Shown: in pieces, positions 7,742 to 10,118 of the stretch | Layout: each line of letters begins with the position of its first letter | Position numbering within the stretch: the stretch's first letter is position 1 | Assembly (NCBI GenBank): GCA_964451365.1 | Contig: CAYVIB010000063.1 | Coordinates: forward strand, 1-10,118 | Direction: 5' to 3' | Origin: CAYVIB01 sp964451365 | GTDB taxonomy: Bacteria > Pseudomonadota > Gammaproteobacteria > Pseudomonadales > Cellvibrionaceae | Length of the DNA: 10,118 nucleotides | The notes under the pieces: model-generated | What the model was told of the DNA's origin: nothing | Seen by the model: the letters and a program-made list of their open reading frames with translations, nothing else | Database searches by the model: none | Position numbers and translations under genes: made by a program

Positions 7742-8623
7742 ATGTCGTGGACAGAAAATTATTGGGATATTGTTAATGAATTTTATTGGGTTCCGTCATA
7801 TTTAGGTTTGAAGTCAATTCCTCAGCGACATTGGGTGGTAGACGGGGATTTGGTATCTATTCCAAAGGAGATGACAAATACTTCCGGACCACTGTATCGG
7901 CGGCTGCGATCAGGTAAAGATTACTGGCACTTTGTACGCCGACAAGAGGAAACCTTCAATCATATTTTCAATCTCGCACTTTCTATTTTACCTGGTGACA
8001 TAATTTCCGAAATTTTCGGCCAGTTTACCGGGTTTGCAGCCAGTTATAATTATCGGCTCTGTGGCAATTCGATACGCGATGAATACCCATGGATTGGCGG
8101 TGCTAATGTGACAACGCCTGATGCTTTCCTTCTATCTTCGGAATCGGCTCTTGCGATTGAGATTAAATTTAACGCAAAGACGTCGTTAGACCAACTAGCT
8201 AAATATGTAGCATTGATAGCCGGCGAAGAAATATATGGTAATCGTCACCGAAACTTAGATCTTCTTTATATCTGTCCTGAGTCCGCCAGTGAATGTTTCT
8301 TTAAACAGACATCAATACATGCTGATGATTTATGTGGCGAACATTTCGAATTGCTGGATCGGTCGGTGAAAAATCCACGGGTGAAAGAGTTTTTTGCCGC
8401 CAGGCCAAGTGCAATTGTTGATGTTTTGTCGCGTCTGCGAGTTGCATGTATCACTTGGAGCCAGTTTCTAGCGGCATTGAAAACCTATATTGCAAGTATT
8501 GGTGATACTCCTGGAGATCGGACGCTATATCGTCTGCTCGACGGGCTGGCCAAAGAGATCTGTAATCATCCTCTTTCTGGCGTTGAAGATGATGTACGGG
8601 GCACGTATGAACCTGGGCGTTAG
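7742..8623 (+). CDS. Putative PD-(D/E)XK-fold nuclease, orphan
   Basis: A 293-residue soluble protein not recognised as a named family. The visible signature is that of the PD-(D/E)XK nuclease superfamily: P126-D127 in TTPDAFLLSS, then E140-I-K142 in ALAIEIKFN thirteen residues later, then Q151 and Y155 in LDQLAKYVAL, resembling the QxxxY helix seen after the active site in several such nucleases. A glutamate-containing helix (RRQEETFNHIF, about 67-77) precedes this core, as in many restriction-like folds. No membrane segment, signal peptide or fused helicase or methylase domain is seen. The superfamily includes restriction enzymes, repair and recombination nucleases and phage-defence effectors; which applies here is unknown. 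There is no methyltransferase, helicase or known antitoxin adjacent. Samples of 60 bases within the gene contain 21-28 G+C, against 33 and 40 in two samples from rng and yhdP, suggesting horizontal transfer. The ATG at 7742 has an excellent ribosome binding site. Confidence 0.7.
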   Translation: MSWTENYWDIVNEFYWVPSYLGLKSIPQRHWVVDGDLVSIPKEMTNTSGPLYRRLRSGKDYWHFVRRQEETFNHIFNLALSILPGDIISEIFGQFTGFAASYNYRLCGNSIRDEYPWIGGANVTTPDAFLLSSESALAIEIKFNAKTSLDQLAKYVALIAGEEIYGNRHRNLDLLYICPESASECFFKQTSIHADDLCGEHFELLDRSVKNPRVKEFFAARPSAIVDVLSRLRVACITWSQFLAALKTYIASIGDTPGDRTLYRLLDGLAKEICNHPLSGVEDDVRGTYEPGR

Positions 8624-8807
8624 ACTTAGACGTCACCGTACATAATAAGAAAGGGCGGCATGCCTGAGTTCAAATATGGGAATCTTATGAAGTCCCCTGG
8701 CTGGAGTATGAGCCGCATATCGCTGCCTACCCGGAGTGGGAGCCGGGTCATTAGATAGGCGCTCCAAAGTTCTCGCATAATCATTTGTTCCAAGCGTAAA
8801 TCTTCTG
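8624..8807. other. Intergenic region between nuclease and arsR genes
   Basis: No convincing gene is seen. A - strand frame of 72 codons spans 8626-8844, but it would start across the arsR promoter and ATG and shows no ribosome binding site, so it is not called. A 6-bp inverted repeat, ACCCGG (8729-8734) with CCGGGT (8743-8748), lacks a T-run, so a terminator for the nuclease gene is not supported. TTAGAC is repeated side by side at 8620-8631, overlapping the nuclease stop codon. Confidence 0.45.
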
Positions 8808-8836
8808 TTGTCAAATATTCAACTTTATGGTTGAAT
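8808..8836 (+). promoter_or_regulatory. Predicted sigma-70 promoter of the arsR cassette
   Basis: TTGTCA (8808-8813, five of six bases of the -35 consensus) is followed after exactly 17 bp by TTGAAT (8831-8836, four of six bases of the -10 consensus). Seven bases after the -10 element is 8843, the A of the arsR ATG, so the transcript would be leaderless or nearly so. This agrees with the absence of a ribosome binding site in front of that ATG. The spacer is filled by the operator-like inverted repeat, so repressor binding would block RNA polymerase. Confidence 0.5.
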
Positions 8837-8839
8837 ATT
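8814..8839. promoter_or_regulatory. Operator-like perfect inverted repeat
   Basis: AATATTCAAC (8814-8823) and GTTGAATATT (8830-8839) are perfect inverted copies separated by six bases. AT-rich dyads with TTCAA/TTGAA cores placed over the promoter are typical binding sites of ArsR/SmtB-family repressors. The dyad covers the spacer and -10 hexamer and ends four bases before the arsR ATG, so autorepression is the natural reading. Confidence 0.75.
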
Positions 8840-8842
8840 GCC

Positions 8843-9175
8843 ATGAATCAACTCGATACAGCACTGTCTGCTCTCTCTCATTCATCGCGGAGAGCAATCA
8901 TTGCGCGGCTTGCGAGCGGGGGGCCCGCTCGGGTGACGGAAATCGCGGAGCCTTTCGATATGTCGCTGAATGCCGTTTCGAAGCATCTGAAAGTGCTGGA
9001 GCATGCGGGGTTGATTCGTCGAACCCGGTTGGGGCGCGATCACGTTATTGCCTTTGATCCCGAGCCGCTGAAGGAGGTGGCCCGCTGGGTTTACACGTAC
9101 GAGAAGTTCTGGACGAGCCACCTGGATCGCCTTGAACAGTATTTCGAAAACAAAAATGGGGGGCAGAAGAATTGA
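8843..9175 (+). CDS. ArsR-family winged-helix transcriptional regulator
   Basis: A 110-residue repressor of the ArsR family. The winged helix-turn-helix occupies about residues 12-70, with SHSSRRAIIARLA leading into VTEIAEPFDMSLNAVSKHLKVLEHAGLI (31-58), followed by a basic wing. There is no cysteine in the protein, so the classical CxC metal site of ArsR/CadC is absent. The C-terminal WVYTYEKFWTSHLDRLEQY segment is typical of the ArsR subgroup encoded beside SRPBCC-domain proteins, where the inducing ligand is usually unknown. ATG 8843 is chosen because it fits the predicted transcription start and leaves a normal N-terminus; TTG 8831, in frame, lies inside the operator. The stop overlaps the next gene by four bases (TTGA), indicating coupled translation. 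Confidence 0.92.
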   Translation: MNQLDTALSALSHSSRRAIIARLASGGPARVTEIAEPFDMSLNAVSKHLKVLEHAGLIRRTRLGRDHVIAFDPEPLKEVARWVYTYEKFWTSHLDRLEQYFENKNGGQKN

Positions 9176-9612
9176 ACCGGCAAGTTAAAATCACGGAAAT
9201 CAATCTCACGCGAACTATCAATGCCACTCCCGACGAGGTTTTTGATGCCTGGTTGGATCATGCAAGCCCTGGAAGCCCTTGGTTCGGCGTTCCGAAGGCG
9301 ATAGTGAATCCGCCCAAAGTCGATGGCCTTTTCTACAGCATGTACCAGATGGAAGGCAGGGAGATTGCTCACTACGGGCGTTTTATTGTGCTGGAAAAAC
9401 CGAACAGGATACAGCATACGTGGGTTTCCGAAGCCACCAGGGGAATGGAGTCAATCGTGACACTGTCTTTCGAACCTGTGGACGGAAAAACCCATGTTCA
9501 TGTCAATCACATCAATATTCCCGACGATGAGGAGGGACGTCGTCACGAACATGCCTGGGGTTACGTTTTGGGCGCAATGCGGGCGCGTTTCGGGAAAGAA
9601 AATCGGAATTGA
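9172..9612 (+). CDS. SRPBCC/AHSA1-domain protein
   Basis: A 146-residue protein made of a single START-like SRPBCC fold of the AHSA1 type. The opening strand and helix read ITEINLTRTINATPDEVFDAWLD (8-29), and the later strands FIVLEKPNRIQHTW (71-84) and SIVTLSFEPVDGKTHVHVNH (94-113) line the hydrophobic cavity. The closing helix is AWGYVLGAMRARF (128-140). Such proteins bind hydrophobic ligands or act as Aha1-like chaperone partners; the ligand cannot be told from sequence. The TTG start at 9172 overlaps the arsR stop in a TTGA tetranucleotide, with a G-run (9158-9163) upstream. No ATG occurs early enough to preserve the fold, so the TTG start is likely. The pairing with a cysteine-free ArsR gene is a recurrent bacterial arrangement in which both are co-transcribed. 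Confidence 0.85.
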   Translation: MNRQVKITEINLTRTINATPDEVFDAWLDHASPGSPWFGVPKAIVNPPKVDGLFYSMYQMEGREIAHYGRFIVLEKPNRIQHTWVSEATRGMESIVTLSFEPVDGKTHVHVNHINIPDDEEGRRHEHAWGYVLGAMRARFGKENRN

Positions 9613-9618
9613 TTTATG

Positions 9619-9645
9619 GAAAAGTAAAACAGTGAAAAGTAAAAC
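9619..9645 (+). repeat. 12-bp direct repeat in the leader of the DoxX-like gene
   Basis: GAAAAGTAAAAC occurs at 9619-9630 and again at 9634-9645, a perfect 12-bp copy with a 15-bp period. It lies in the AT-rich gap between the SRPBCC gene and the DoxX-like gene. It could be a small slippage duplication or a pair of protein-binding sites. No promoter is evident with it. Confidence 0.9.
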
Positions 9646-9683
9646 TGAAAAAAATGCATGACTTAATTTAAGGAGACAAAACC

Positions 9684-10049
9684 GTGAATATTTTTCTGTG
9701 GATTCTTCAAGTTCTTCTTGCTGTGCATACAGCGATAGGTGCGGTTTGGAAGTTTTCCAATTCCGAGCAGGCCGTGCCTTCCCTGAAAGTGATTCCCCAT
9801 GGAGTCTGGCTTTCGTTGAGCGTTTTCGAGCTGCTCTGTGTTGTCGGGCTGGTTATCCCGGCGGTTTACAAACCACTGGCTGTTCTGGCCCCGGTTGCCG
9901 CGCTATTTATCGCAGCGGAAATGCTGCTTTTTTCCGGGTTGCACATTGCTTCCGGAGATCCGAGTCGTGGGCCGATAATTTACTGGCTCATTGTTGCGGC
10001 GATTTGCGGGTTTATCGCCTATGGCAGATTTGTGTTGAAGCCGCTTTAA
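9684..10049 (+). CDS. DoxX-like four-helix inner-membrane protein
   Basis: A 121-residue integral membrane protein with four predicted helices at about 3-21, 41-60, 65-86 and 97-117. The layout and spacing are those of small DoxX-like family proteins, including FxxSxxAVPSLKVIP after helix 1 and a helix-4 end rich in Ala, Gly and Ile. Family members are poorly characterised; some associate with redox-stress or thiol metabolism, and no specific role can be assigned here. The start is GTG at 9684, preceded by AAGGAG ending at 9675, eight bases upstream, a strong ribosome binding site. It lies 71 bp after the SRPBCC gene on the same strand and probably belongs to the same ArsR-controlled transcript. 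Confidence 0.82.
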   Translation: MNIFLWILQVLLAVHTAIGAVWKFSNSEQAVPSLKVIPHGVWLSLSVFELLCVVGLVIPAVYKPLAVLAPVAALFIAAEMLLFSGLHIASGDPSRGPIIYWLIVAAICGFIAYGRFVLKPL

Positions 10050-10118
10050 TGAGAAACGGCGCGTTCGTAAGCTCCCCCGTCAAGTAGACAACCCAAAAGT
10101 AGAACTTTTGTAAGCCCG
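10050..10118. other. Right edge: short inverted repeat, possible insertion-sequence end
   Basis: No gene is visible. CAAAAGT (10094-10100) and ACTTTTG (10104-10110) form a perfect 7-bp inverted repeat with a 3-base loop. Just before it, CCCCCGTCAAGTAGACA (10074-10090) has the look of the terminal repeats of IS3-like elements, but this is from memory of such ends and cannot be confirmed without the sequence beyond the window. The hairpin is AT-rich and lacks a T-run, so a terminator for the DoxX-like gene is possible but unproven. Confidence 0.3.

Noticed and set aside
8619..8625. GTTAGAC as an integron attC core site
   Set aside because: It fits the GTTRRRY core, but no matching RYYYAAC site with paired inner arms was found at attC spacing upstream, and the bases coincide with the nuclease stop codon.
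8626..8844. 72-codon - strand frame between the nuclease and arsR genes
   Set aside because: It would begin across the arsR start codon and operator, has no ribosome binding site, and resembles no family I know. Kept only as a remote possibility.

Overview
The window looks like a gammaproteobacterial chromosome, plausibly a marine Cellvibrionales/Pseudomonadales-type organism. That placement rests on gene order and protein character, not on a marker gene. The left 7.2 kb is an ordinary, highly conserved housekeeping block on the + strand: maf/yhdE (nucleotide pyrophosphatase), rng (ribonuclease G), yhdP (giant AsmA-like envelope protein) and a Nit1-type nitrilase-fold amidase. Gaps within it are short: 67 bp between maf and rng, 16 bp between rng and yhdP, and 4 bp between yhdP and the amidase. 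In related genomes this block follows mreBCD and runs on into tldD. Neither mreD nor tldD is visible here.

The conserved order stops immediately after the amidase stop codon. Positions 7253-8842 form an accessory segment. It starts with about 490 bp without a convincing gene, ending in six perfect copies of an 8-bp tandem repeat (7637-7684). Next comes a gene with a textbook ribosome binding site whose product carries a PD-(D/E)XK nuclease motif (7742-8623). Hand-counted samples of this gene are clearly lower in G+C than the housekeeping block, suggesting horizontal acquisition. It has no neighbouring methyltransferase or recognised partner, so it is the best candidate for an undescribed function. 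About 220 bp of unassigned sequence follows.

The right end (8843-10049) is a three-gene cassette: a cysteine-free ArsR-family repressor, an SRPBCC/AHSA1-domain protein whose TTG start overlaps the repressor stop by 4 bp, and a four-helix DoxX-like membrane protein. A perfect 10-bp inverted repeat lies between promoter-like hexamers directly before arsR. The spacing predicts transcription starting at or near the A of the ATG, so arsR may be autoregulated and leaderless. The last 70 bp hold no gene but contain a short perfect inverted repeat and a segment that may be the edge of an insertion sequence cut by the window.

Nothing in the left block is unexpected beyond small details. The points worth a second look are the orphan nuclease, the 8-bp repeat array just upstream of it, the break in synteny after the amidase, and the arsR operator/promoter arrangement.
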